Translations under genes and position numbers: made by a program | Shown here: in pieces, positions 11,743 to 22,417 of the stretch | Layout of the letters: every line of letters starts with the position of its first letter | Numbering within the stretch: the first letter of the stretch is position 1 | Source: Bondarzewia mesenterica | Taxonomy: Eukaryota; Basidiomycota; Agaricomycetes; Russulales; Bondarzewiaceae | NCBI GenBank assembly: GCA_004802705.1 | Contig: SGPL01000118.1 | Span: 1 to 64,000 of the forward strand | Reading direction: 5' to 3' | DNA length: 64,000 nucleotides | Notes under the pieces: generated by a model | The model's input: the letters and a program-made list of their open reading frames with translations, nothing else | Database searches by the model: none | What the model was told of the DNA's origin: nothing

Positions 11743-13227
11743 TCAGAGCTTGCCGCGGATGCCCGTCTGCCATATACCAGTCCGCAATTGCCCACGTTGG
11801 TGCATGTCCCACCACTCGAGAACGGTATCGACGACTTCATCATATTGCTGATTTGAACAGGACAAAAAAGGGCAGGAATCTGGCGTCAGTCTTTCGGACG
11901 CGCCAAATCCGGCGGCGCGCGGCGAGCAAAGACGCACCCCGGTGAAGTTATGATCCGCCCCATCCACATAATGTAAGTTGTGTGTTCCACCGTCTCGACC
12001 GCCTACAGCTCGGGAATAGATCATCGCATCGTATCTGAGCAAACATACCGACGACGGGACGTGGCATTGTCGTTGGAATAACAAGTGAAACCCAAGAATA
12101 TCGCGCCCACGAAAAAAACTCCGCAATCAGAACATTGATAGCACGACAGGGCGTAGCGGCTAGTACATACGGAGGAACGACTTTATCGGTCAAACCGTGC
12201 ACCGAGAGCATATCTGTGTTCTGAGGGAATTTGTCCCATACAATGGCCGTGTCCCAGCTGGCGAAACGTTCCAGATCGGCGGGATAGATTCTGCCGATGA
12301 CTCGTTTGCGCGCCACGACCACCTCCCAGTCGTAGTATCCGCGTTCATCAAATGAGGTCTGGTAGCGGTGCGCATCGTCTGATACCCGAAACGGATGAAG
12401 AGATCAACTGCACGGGAACGTGCCCTACAGCCATGAGCACACACCGAAGATTCTCTAGGGACCAAGTTCGGTCAGAAATACGATTAAGAGCGGGTGCCTA
12501 CGTGTGGCTCTCAGTCCATCTTGAGCGCGTGAGCACTCACATGCATTCTATAGCGCCCAGAGGCATTCACTATACCGCCGACGCGCTTTCCCTCTTCAGA
12601 GGTACACAGCCAGTGCATCGCGACGACGCTGCCCCGCGAGTGGCCGACCAACAGGTCTACTTCGTAGCCATAATGACGCGTCAAGTGATCCACGACCACG
12701 CGCAGGTCTTCGACGTCGCGGTCTATCCCGCTATGAACCCACTCACCCCCCGATTCGTGGGCACCTCTCCAAATCAAAGCAACGCGCTCAGTAATCAAAA
12801 ACGCCACCGACGAAGCGTAAAAACGTGAACGGCAACGCGCGCACCTGAAATCGAACCGAAATGAATCTAAAGGCAATCGGAGAGCGAGGCGTTTCTGGAA
12901 CAGGTAGTCTTTGTGTCTGAGAGACGTCCTTGAGAGTCAGCATGACGTTCGAGCAGACAACGCCGTGATGACTCGCGAGAATCCGACGGATCTCTCACCC
13001 CATTGTACCGTGTAAAATCTTCAATTCATTGCGATTGTATGGATGTCATGAGGTTGGTTGACCGTTGAATGGCCGCGCGACGGATCCGAATGCAAAAGAC
13101 GTACCAGCGCGATCTTCCGGCCGACGGCGAACTGGGCGGGTTCCAGCTGCTCCAGAACCCCCACAATAGAAACTCCTTCCTCGAAGGTGTGCGGGATGGA
13201 TATCTTCGTGGACTGGCGCTCAGACAT
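11743..13227 (-). CDS. Alpha/beta hydrolase, ectomycorrhiza-regulated esterase type
   Basis: Seven exons (13227-13105, 13018-12999, 12916-12845, 12766-12541, 12358-12171, 12034-11938, 11847-11743) give 276 residues in a consistent frame. The serine-hydrolase elements are in order: the oxyanion region ILHGTMGHKDYLFQ, the nucleophile elbow VGHSRGSVVAMHW, the acid region SVHGLTDKVVPPYDA, and the catalytic histidine region DGADHNFTG. The sequence follows the mushroom proteins annotated as ectomycorrhiza-regulated esterase, related to bacterial dienelactone-hydrolase-like esterases. No signal peptide is present, so a cytosolic soluble esterase is likely; the substrate is unknown. Exon 2 is only 20 nt and carries the LHG oxyanion motif. 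The exon 4/5 join (ending RMH, resuming TSFDERGYYDW) fits in phase, but a tiny exon between them cannot be excluded. Confidence 0.9.
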
Positions 13228-13541
13228 GGTTGCAGGGAAGGTGAGAGTCGCCGAATCGACAATGAAGCCGGAAGCCGGGTCGAATCAGACTCATCACGGA
13301 ACCTTGATTCAGGGTTAGGAGAAGGCGGACGCCGTCTACAATATGTACATATTACAGCCTCATGGGCTGTGATAGAGTGCGTTGCGGTGAAATCTGACCA
13401 GACGATGCGGGCCCATGAACGATAATGTGACTTCATGACACATGAGGGAATGAGACCGTATCGGTGAGAAATAACAGCAGACCAGATCACAACACATCCA
13501 GCAGCAAACGTGTGTTCACCTGGGAACTCCGTACACCATCC
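13228..13541. other. Intergenic, no feature seen
   Basis: Short gap between the esterase start codon and the 3' end of the L1-domain gene. Nothing beyond probable untranslated sequence is visible. Confidence 0.5.
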
Positions 13542-15308
13542 TCATCTGCTCCCCAAGAGACCCTCTTTAGCGCTGACGTTTGCCTTCCTCTTCCTCGCAA
13601 CCTTATCCTTCTTCTTCTCTCCTGCAACGCCGGCATTCTTCTTCGCTGCGGGTTGGGATGCGGGAGTCTCTGTCACCTCAGGATTTTCCTTCCGCTTCTT
13701 TGAATTAGAGGCGATGGCATGCTGAGTAGTTTCGGCCTCCTGCGATAAAATGAATAATAAAATGAACAGACTGCGTCGAAACGATTTCACGAGACGGCAC
13801 TTACCGCCTTTCTTGATTCTGGAACGGGAGCAGGTTTCGCTTTCGAGGCCTTTTGTGGTTGAGCGACAGCCTCGCCCTTCGCTTTCTTAGGTTTCGCCTC
13901 ATCCGCTTCCCCCTTCTTACCTTCGACCTTGGCCTTTTTTCTGGGTTTCTTCGCCTCCTCCTCTGCTTCCCCTTTCTTACCTTCGACCTTGGCTTGCTTT
14001 TTGGGTTTCTTCCTCTCCTCCTCCGCCTCTTCCTCCTCTGCATCCCGCTTCTTACTTTCACTCTTTGCTTTCTTTTTAGGTATTGGCACCTCTGCTTCTT
14101 CAGCCGCCCTCTTCTTGCCCTCTCCCCTCGCCTGCTTCTTGCCTTTGGTCCCCTCCTCCTCTGCCGCTCGCTTCTTGTTCTCGCCCTTCGCTTGCTCTTT
14201 GGGTTTCGTCGCTTCCTCCTTTTCTGCCGCCCTCTTCTTGCCCTTACCTTTCTCCAACGTCCTCGTCACCACATCGTCATCAGCATCCATTGCCTCGTCC
14301 GCACTCTCGCCGTCGTCTCCCTCCTCGCTCAAAGATGACTCCTCAGATGCATCATCTCCTGCAACCAACCCACTCCACCGTCCCCCCTCATCGTCTCCGA
14401 GCGGGCACGACCAGAGTGGCAAACTAGCGCTCGAGTTGGTTTTGATGCCTAGGTTTTGCACATTTTCCCAGCCATCGTGGATGTGTTTGATGATGGAGGG
14501 GAGGGCGGCTTGGAGATTGGCGAGGACTTGGTCGGGGGTTTGGGAGATGGTACCAATTTTTATCGAACTTGTTCAACAAAAATAAGATGCAGCTCGCTAA
14601 ACGATAATAATACCATGAGAAAGAAAGACTTACGTGCATGTGCCTTGATTTTGGTGCATGTACGTTGATGAGATCGCACGCTCAAGCTCGCCCTTGAGGT
14701 CTTTGCGAGTCAGACATACGGGTATAGGCTGTCTGGAACACAATGTTAACTCATGAGTATAGGCATTGTGGCGCATACGACACACTTTTTCGCCTCAAAA
14801 AACTTTTTTGCCCAACAGCACGGGCAGCAATGGGATGACACGCTCGTCCGCCAGGAACATGCCATTCTCTTGCAGGAGAAGTCTGCGCGCTTCAAAGGGC
14901 TTGAATTTGCCCTTCAGCTTCGTAATCCCGACGACGCGGTTGATAAATCGGATGCCATGCGATTCGAGTAGGTCTTTGTACTCGCGCTGGGGGTCCTTCG
15001 TGATCAAACAAACGGATGATGTGCGCGGGTCGACCAGAGGGTGTTTCAACGGGCTGCACGAACAGTCAATGCAACCCCTTCAAGGATGGGATCAACACGT
15101 ACATCTTGAAAGGCTTCAGCTTTTTCTCGGGGTACATCTTCTTGACCCCCACCTGCAGCCATACATGCTGCTCTTTCCCGGGCAACAGTTCCTTCTCCTG
15201 CTTCTCCTGCTGAAATTTGGTGGCGTGGTCGAGCAATGCAGTCACTGCGCGACGACATTGTAGCAGGGAAACATGCTCGTCGATGAGCTCCTTCTTGGAG
15301 ATCTTCAT
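13542..15308 (-). CDS. Ribosomal L1-domain nucleolar protein (UTP30/CIC1/RSL1D1 type), one frame break
   Basis: Five exons (15308-15103, 15053-14786, 14732-14634, 14567-13805, 13739-13542) encode about 510 residues once one surplus A is ignored. The L1 fold is clear: KELIDEHVSLLQCRRAVTAL, IPLKHPLVDPRTSS, ITKDPQREYKDLLESHGI, GKFKPFEARRLLLQENGMF, ADERVIPLLPVLLGKK, QPIPVCLTRKDLKGELERAI and WENVQNLGIKTNSS. The last third is a highly charged Lys/Glu/Ala repeat tail with KK(A/R)AAEE-like units, typical of nucleolar ribosome-biogenesis factors. Known family members bind pre-rRNA in 60S/90S assembly. In exon 2 the run of six As (14809-14804) puts a stop directly after GKKVF. With five As the conserved KFFEAKK continues into a normal splice donor, so the break is probably a consensus error. 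Confidence 0.85.
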
Positions 15309-15678
15309 AGGGTTATGATAAAATGACAGTAATGTACCGTGCACAGGCGATGTGCAGCTGGATGGCGCGCGCTAGTATGAGAGAAAAAAGGTCGACCAGA
15401 ATAGACGGTCGAGACCCCGGACACATACTACCAAGTGTCAATTCACTTCAAGGTGGCAATACTGTACATGTAGCTGGATGCTCCTCCGTCTGAACACATG
15501 AATTTGGATCATAATAGAGTACATGATGATATAGAAGTAAAGCAACATGTAGCGCATAGGTGAACATAAGTAGGGGAGACAGCGCATGGGCCTGAGCATG
15601 ATCATCTGGTCGCCCGGGGGGGGGGTACCAAATGAAAAGAGCAACTGGTCCGTAGGAAAGGTCTGAGAAGAAAATATC
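15309..15678. other. Intergenic, no feature seen
   Basis: Contains a run of nine Gs at about 15618-15626 and no recognisable gene. Confidence 0.45.
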
Positions 15679-16863
15679 TCACGTTGGCGGCGCGGGCCTC
15701 GTGGGTCCCATCGTTGGAGCTTGAATCACGCTGCCTCTGCTTTCCTCCTCTGCACGTTTAACTTCCCCCATGGCCCCCACAAGAATACTGTGTCTCTGTA
15801 CATCACGGTCAACGAGCTGGGCGCATCGACGTTCCATTTCGATCACTTTGCTCTGAAGAACCCTCGCGTACTGCTCTGAATCTTCAATCAACCGACAGGC
15901 TTCCAGTAGTAGGTCAGCGGCGGTCTCTGACGGGATCGCCAAATGTGATAAAAACATACCTTTCTCGTACGTGTTCGTGTTGGCGAGGGGAGAGAATCCT
16001 TCCATTGGAGAAGTAGGGTTTCGAGATCGTTGAGGCGACGCGAGGGTGTCATCCGTTGGCCAACGACCATTGCACTCGACATCGTTGATTCCTTTGCAAT
16101 CTGGGTTTCCGTTTGCGTCGTCTCCACCTTCTTGTCCCGAGTCTTCATGGCTGCATGCCCTTGCGTCTGGAAGTGAGCCTGACTCTCGTTTCCTCCTAGG
16201 ACGAAACCAGGGTTTGATAGTGCCGGAATTGGACCACGGATTGATGAGGCGTAGACGTTAGACGGGACAGTCGGGTTTACCATACTAGGTTGGGTGACCT
16301 GCGCAGAAGACGGCATGCAGGGGACAATGTGAGAAGGAGTGTGCTGCGTCATGGTGTGGTCATGGTTGAGCAGCTCCGAAGATGGAGCACGCGATTGACG
16401 AGACCTATGAACCGCCCCGTTCAGGTATAAGAATTCACCTCATAGTGCACGCGCGCAAAACGCCCACGTACCTGTCTGCATCTGTGGCGCGACGATCATT
16501 GATCGGGCATACCTCACCCTGTACTTTCACTTTCATAACCACAAAAGAGCCAGTGATAGGTACGCGAGAGCTTCGAACTTGGTTCGAAGGAAGTTCAGAT
16601 GCGCCAGGGCAGTGACTCGTTTGCGTACAGCTACATATCAAACTTATGTTGAGAGATTATCGTCCGATATCGGTTACTCAGGCTTACCTCGATTGCGGGT
16701 TGGCATCGAAAGTTGGATTTGACTGGGGTCGATGACCACTTGACGTTGGGGGGAGGGACAAGGGACGTATCTGGACATGTTCAGATGGAGGGTCAGGCGG
16801 AGGAGGACCACGGTAATAAGGCGCAAGTGTGGAGAAAGGAGGGAGTGTAATGCCAGGCGGCAT
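15679..16863 (-). CDS. Unknown Pro/Ser-rich protein with C-terminal helical segment
   Basis: I do not recognise this protein. Five exons (16863-16688, 16630-16472, 16404-15960, 15924-15679) are in fact four coding blocks that join in consistent phase to 341 residues. The N-terminus is Pro-rich (MPPGITLPPFSTLAPYYRG, PPPPDPPSE), the middle is Ser/Thr/Gln-rich, and the last 100 residues look helical and charged (LNDLETLLLQWKDSL, LLLEACRLIEDSEQYARVLQ, VIEMERRCAQLVDRD), possibly a short coiled coil. The start is the first ATG in frame; an upstream exon beginning near 17035 cannot be excluded. The final intron needs the second of two overlapping AG acceptors. Its general plan resembles the gene at 32467-33604. 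Confidence 0.6.
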
Positions 16864-17485
16864 GCTCAACACTTTTCGGGAAGGATGTGAGATTTCTGAA
16901 CAAACGACTGAGATCGAAGGCAAGGGGAGCCTTATAAGTATGGCTAGCAGTCATTGTGGCCTCAAATGGCATGCATCGTGGCTCTGACACGATTTGGTGG
17001 CCATGAGTTTGAGTTGTCCGAGTTGGCTGGTCCATGGCACACTGCAGATTTGTTGTTTTCTTCTTGAGGAAGGGAGGAAAACAACATGGTTTCATACCAA
17101 GAAGTCAAACATGAGGAGCGGGTTGAATTGAACCTAGCCAACAACATTGGCAGGCAGAAGGCCGATGTAGGCATGGAAACTAGCGTGAAATTTGTGGCAA
17201 TGAGGAGAGTGTGGTGTGCGTGGCTTGCGCTACGACCCAGGTCCATTGGCCGCTTGGCTACTCTGCCTTGGGGAGACTAGTCTGAACGAGGTTCCTTGAC
17301 TCGGAGCAGCAGAGTATGATACAGTCTGGGACCTGGGTAAGTGCAGGTTCGGATTTCCCTCCGCTTTGGAAATTCAGGACTTCGTCCAGATCCCACGGTA
17401 CTAATTGATTCACGCCAGTTCACACCCATCTCCGGAACTCTGCAACAAACCACTGATCAAGAGCTCTCTGAGCAGCCAGAGTGTG
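16864..17485. other. Divergent intergenic region
   Basis: Lies between the unknown minus-strand gene and the plus-strand metallopeptidase, so it should hold both promoters. No clear TATA box or other site was identified. An open minus-strand stretch at about 17035-16900 could be an additional 5' exon. Confidence 0.4.
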
Positions 17486-19952
17486 ATGTTCAAGTATCTC
17501 ATTCCAACCTCTTGTCTGGCAGCATTATACCCTCTTTATACCCTCGCCTACACCAATCCTCGCTCATATGAACTAATAGTCCACCGATTTGCAAACACGG
17601 GCGTCTGTTCTGTCATCCATGTCGGCGAAACTCAGCATCACAGGCGACTTGATTCAAATTCCAACAGCTTGGTCACGGAAGTGTCTGTCGTAGGTACGCA
17701 TGACGGGAATGGCACCATGGAAAGTATTCGTATCTTCGCGCACAGCGAAGACGTTCTCTGGGGTCGCATTGGGCCCACTTGCGAAGGTTATGACAAACTG
17801 GATTTTTCAGCATTTGTTCGACCGACGGCACCCTCTGCTTTCCGTTCAGACGATTCTCAGACCATATTGTCTACGCTGCCAGTCCTCGGACAGCCTGGAG
17901 ATGTGTTTGAACTGCCACTGGACGTGCAGCGTATCTCGGGTTCTGGTTCTTCGCCGAATCGCGTGGACCTGACCTTTTTCTCCGATGGTTGTGAGTACAT
18001 ATGTGTTTTGGTCTCAACAAGGGTAGCTCCTGCGCTCTTTTGAGACACGGGCATGCATAACCTGTATATCCGAATTTCCATCTAGTCTAGTATTAAACCA
18101 TTAATTGGTAGATCTTGCGTCCGAGAAGGACAAGTTCATTGCGGACGTAAAGAGGCTAGTGGTGGAGATCTCGGTCAATCAGACTTTTCAAGCCGTCGCT
18201 CCTCTTCTCAACTTCTGGGCCGCATTTACACCAAGCAACGAGGTAACCTCCGCGTCCTTACCCTTCTTTCACAGCACGTTTGTCGTTGACCTCACTGCCC
18301 TACGTAGAGCGGCGTCGGCGTCGGCGGGATACCGAAAGAGTGAGGGTCCCTCCTCTCATGATGCTGACAGCATTCCGGTCCTAAACATGAATATAAGCAC
18401 ACCTTTCGGTCTCTATCGTGACGGAACGGAGCTGCGTGCTCTGTATTACTCGAAGCCTGACGTTGCGCGAGCGGCCTGTAACTCTCTAGGAGATCGCTGC
18501 AACTATCCTATTCTGATAGGTGCATTCCGTTGACTTGATCTGTAAGATATAGAAGATTGACAGAATTCGTGTGCAGGAAATGACCCGTTATACGGAGGTG
18601 AGCTCCTTGTGTGAGGGTCACATTACACATGTTCCTCTGAAAGCGACCAGTAATGCAGGCCTCGGCGGCGAATTCACGTAAATTTATGAAGCTTCTCCTT
18701 TCTTCCTGAATTCTGAGACATTCTGTAGGACCATCACTTCTTCGATCGTCAACGCTGCTCTCATTCTGAGGTTTGCTCTCGTCAAATTGTTGACTCACCC
18801 TTCCTTGGTCTTTGAATTATCCTTCCTTCCAGACATGAACTCGGTCACTCTGTCATCGGGGTCGGCGAGGAGTACGACGGTGGCTTCGCATACTTCGGTG
18901 TCGATGCAGGATTCAACGCCAGCGAGCCGATGCCATGGGCTCACTGGCTCTCGCCCACCAACTCTTCTTCCGGCGGGCTTCCTCGCGTAGAACGCGTGGT
19001 CATGCCCCTTCAGGACTACGCGTGGGCACTGCTCAACACGACCACGCCGTGGTCTGCCTCTTTCAACTCTTCCGGTACGTACTCCAGGTACCTTGTCCGG
19101 TTCTCCCTGTCCGGCCTCCTCGAGAAAGGGGATCTCAGTGTCCTCCTGGATGGAGACGATTTGGGATGGACGCCAAAGGAGGGACTTGGAGTAGACCGAT
19201 ATTTCTACGACATCTATCGTGATGATGCGCTGAGTGAGGGAGAACATGTCGTGGAGTTTGTGTTAAAGAATGGCGAAAGGGAGGGTATCGCGCAGATGTG
19301 CAGTGTCGAATTTTGGAGTATGGCAATGAGGAGGAGTGAGCTTTGTCGATTCCCGTGTGCTGCATCGCATTGATCTGATCCGCACCAAGGTTCAAAGCCG
19401 CGCCCAGATTCTATGGGGTATTCCCAACGTAACTTCTCATCCAGACATTTCTCATCAGGCACGTCGCTAACTTCTGTATCCCGTACCAGATTCTCTGAGA
19501 CAAATGAAACAACATATCGCCCGACGAACGAAGACTGCCTCATGCGTCTCACGACTCGCCCAGATTTTTGCAAAGTCTGCATTGAGGGTCTTTGGTCTTC
19601 TTTGCTCAGCCGCGTCGACCTCATAGACGGCTTAGAGACCCAGTGCCAATTAGATTCCGATGCGCAAACATGGAAACGCGCCCTCAATCTTAGGCTCGTT
19701 CCGATTGGCCAGTTCCGCGAGGAACCTGTGAGGGCGCAAGAGAGCTATACGATTGAATGGACGCAGAATGGGGTGCAATTGGCGGAGTTTGCGAACCAGA
19801 CGGTTGTCGTGGTCGATGACGAGGAAGCGCTTGGAGTGTTCGAGGTGGCTGTGAAATTTGCGACTGAGGAGGTCAGGTTGGATCCGAACGGGCTCTTAAC
19901 ATCCAGCATAAACTTCACGATTACAAGCAGTTGTAACGCAGGATCGATATGA
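17486..19952 (+). CDS. Secreted M64-family metallopeptidase (IgA peptidase M64 type), one frame break
   Basis: Eight exons (17486-17990, 18112-18519, 18577-18597, 18659-18677, 18729-18770, 18833-19335, 19390-19428, 19490-19952) give about 666 residues when one missing base is allowed. A signal peptide (MFKYLIPTSCLAALYPLYT) opens the protein. The zinc site is HELGH in RHELGHSVIGVGEEYDGG, followed by FAYFGVDAGFNASEPMPW. Other family landmarks are LLNFWAAFTPSNE, FGLYRDGTELRALYYSKP, GNDPLYGGLGGEFT and TYRPTNEDCLMRLTT. It is probably an extracellular zinc endopeptidase; the family was named from a bacterial IgA protease, and the fungal substrates are not known to me. Exons 3 and 4 are 21 and 19 nt. 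Between CSVE and ILEYGNEEE (19306-19314) one base is missing. A 61-nt intron with a GCTAAC branch site restores agreement downstream. Confidence 0.88.
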
Positions 19953-20260
19953 TGCACCTGCGATCGTAGTTGTAAGTTGAATTGTCGACACAGTAAATGG
20001 ATTGTATCAATAAGTAGCAAGACTACAAACTTTTGTAGAGGACTTCAAGGATATGAGTAGGCTAGGTTCAATTAGTGTTGCTTGGAGTTGGTACAGGAAC
20101 TTGAAACTTCTCAGCCACCGTTTTTTCCCTCCTGCTCTATCTTGCCCGATTTCCCTCCCTCTCATTCTCTATCCGCGTCTTCTCTGTCTTTCTTTCTTTC
20201 TTTCTCTTTTCTCGACTCTGGGGCAGTTTGACCTGAAATTCTGGCATTTGTAGTATCTGT
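19953..20260. other. Intergenic with TTTC/CT-rich leader
   Basis: The last 120 bases are a nearly pure pyrimidine tract including TCTT repeats at about 20190-20210. This is consistent with the 5' leader of the gene starting at 20261. Confidence 0.5.
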
Positions 20261-22417
20261 ATGGCGATCACTGCAACCGCCCAATCTGCACTCCTTCCGA
20301 CACCTTCGTGGGATGAGACGATAGTCCCGACACTCCGCAAACGTACGTGCAGTCAAAAATCTCAGTATCATCAGGGTGAGCTGGAAATTTTTTTAGGCCT
20401 TGAGAACGAGAGCCGTGCACTGGCGAAACGACTGTCAGTGGCTTCAATTACTTCCGACGACCCGTCTGCACCCAACTACTACAGACCCGCTTCCAATTCT
20501 CCCCACAAGTACTACAAAGAGCCAGCCAACAACTATCCTTACCGACCCACGACTCCAAAACCCAGTGGGATCCCAAGACCAAGCTTGCAGGCGGCCAGAC
20601 CATCTGACGGACGAACGACCCCAAACAGCGCGCGTGTCCATACACCCACCCACCGCGCGCGCACGCTATCTCAGCCCAAGCTCCTGCAGCGCAAGCACCT
20701 CGAATCAGGTCCGACGAGGCGCGACTGACAGTCGCGCTCTGCCTCGCCCGCCACGCCTGTCACTCCTGGCCGTCCGCTTGACGCCAAGCGGACGAGGATC
20801 CCCGTCGCGCGGGCCAGAGCGGGCAGCACGTCGAGTTACGCACCATCCCCTGCGAATGGGATATCGCGGAGTGAGAGCCGTGCCGCCCAATCGACCAACG
20901 GACAGTACGCGCCNATGGCGGAGGCGACCGAGCGCGCGGCCGATGAAGTCCGTACACCCCAGATGCCAGCGTACGCGATGGACGACATGGATCCACGTCC
21001 GTCGGCAGACTCTGAGGAACGGCCGTTCGAGCATTGGTACCGCGGGGAAGTCGCGCGGAACGGAGGAGTCGGAGAGATGCGGGTTGGGCGGCGGATGGAG
21101 ATGCTGGAGATTGCGAGCTACGGGCACACAGTCGCCGCGCAAGCACGACCGGATCGGTGGAGTCCGATGCGATGGAGGGCAGGGAGTATCGGGGAGCGGG
21201 GGAGCTTCTACATGGAGGACGATCTACGGTTGCGGAACAGCGAGAGGGTGATGGACGAGGCACCGCCGCCGGACTTGGTGGGAGGGACGGACTCAGAGAC
21301 GGAGGAGGATGAGGAGCCAGTGCCGCGATCCAAGTCGGCGATGGAGAACGGGAGCTTGACGCCGACGAGCCACGAACCAGAACGCGCGCCCTCCCAGGCG
21401 ATGCAGAAGGATATACCCGCGACCCGTCTACCTAAGCCAGGCATAAGCCGACAGGCTTCCGACTCTCCGCGCACGCCGACGCCGACGCCGTCCCTCTCGC
21501 CGTCGACCTCGTATCGCGGGACAACTGACTCTTCGAACACGCCGCGCTCCCCCTCTCGCAACACATCCAGTCCAGCCGCGCGTTCTTCCCCATCACCGCA
21601 TCTAATTCAGTCACCGAAACGCAGAGCAAAAAGTCCCGCGGAGGCACGAGATACTTCGAAGAAGACCAAGACTAAGCAGCCTCCCGTCACGCAGCCACGG
21701 CGCGTGAAGCAAGTCGAATATCGTCGGTCTATCGCGGAGTACCCGGATCCTGGAGATGGAGACATCTCAAATGCAATACCGACGTGGACTCAGCCTGTTC
21801 CTCCAGGCGGCAATTGGGATGAAGTACGGATTCTGCTTAATGATCTGAGGTTATACATGAATGCTATCTCTTGCAGGTTGTGATCCCCGTCGTTGCCCGC
21901 AAGAAGGGACTGGACGGTCATTACACGAAGGCCGACGGCAGTCCCCAAGCAAAGCAAAACGGAGATGAGACTCCGGAGCCAGTACGTATATCGATTGTTA
22001 TCGCCTTGGTAGTCATTTGTTTTATGTGTTTCCCAGGCGCCAGGTACGTTTGGCTATGACTACTCCAAATATCGACCGGGACAGAATGAGGAGATCCCGA
22101 TGAGCGAGTTTGGACATCCACCAGAACCGGTCGACGAGAGAATGCAAGAGGTGCCTCCGACGCTGACGCAGGCACCAAAAACCGTACGAGCACCGGACGA
22201 CGAGGTGTATGAGCAGCGCGTGCGCACGATGCGGATGCAGCCACCACCATCGCCCGCACCATTTGCACGGTATCGAACGGATGTCACAGACGAAGGTGGC
22301 CCTGTGCCAACAATACCGGACGTCGCACTGGCCACCCAAATGTCGATTGAACGAGGTCGACAGCAAGAGGACGAGGACGATGGAGGCGGAGGTTGCTGTA
22401 AATGCGTCATCATGTGA
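20261..22417 (+). CDS. Large disordered protein with C-terminal CaaX box CVIM; one in-frame stop
   Basis: Four exons (20261-20342, 20397-21823, 21877-21981, 22037-22417) give about 664 codons. The protein starts MAITATAQSALLPTPSWDET and has LRKRLENESRALAKRLS at the first splice. It continues as a long Ser/Pro/Arg-rich disordered region with acidic patches, then ends GGCCKCVIM. The end is a classical prenylation box: C-V-I-M, with Met favouring farnesylation as in K-Ras4B, and two extra cysteines just upstream that could be palmitoylated. Membrane anchoring is therefore likely by established CaaX rules. I do not recognise any globular domain; the ordered part may be the last 200 residues (PVPPGGNWDE, VVIPVVARKKGLDGHYTK, GTFGYDYSKYRPGQNEEIP). 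An in-frame TGA at 20726-20728 interrupts exon 2, and N20914 lies nearby. Both suggest poor consensus rather than a true end. Confidence 0.75.

Noticed and set aside
13853..14585. Long plus-strand ORFs (Phe/Leu-rich and Ser-rich) across 13.85-14.6 kb
   Set aside because: They are antisense shadows of the Lys/Glu repeat tail of the L1-domain gene.
14804..14815. Programmed frameshifting at the A-rich run in the UTP30-like gene
   Set aside because: The run is not in the X XXY YYZ register of a known slippery site, no strong downstream structure was seen, and other genes here show similar single-base errors.
20400..21251. 284-codon ORF in the +1 frame over the CaaX gene
   Set aside because: The other frame has splice-consistent joins to conserved exons and the CaaX ending; this ORF is Arg/Thr-rich overlap and has no acceptable continuation.
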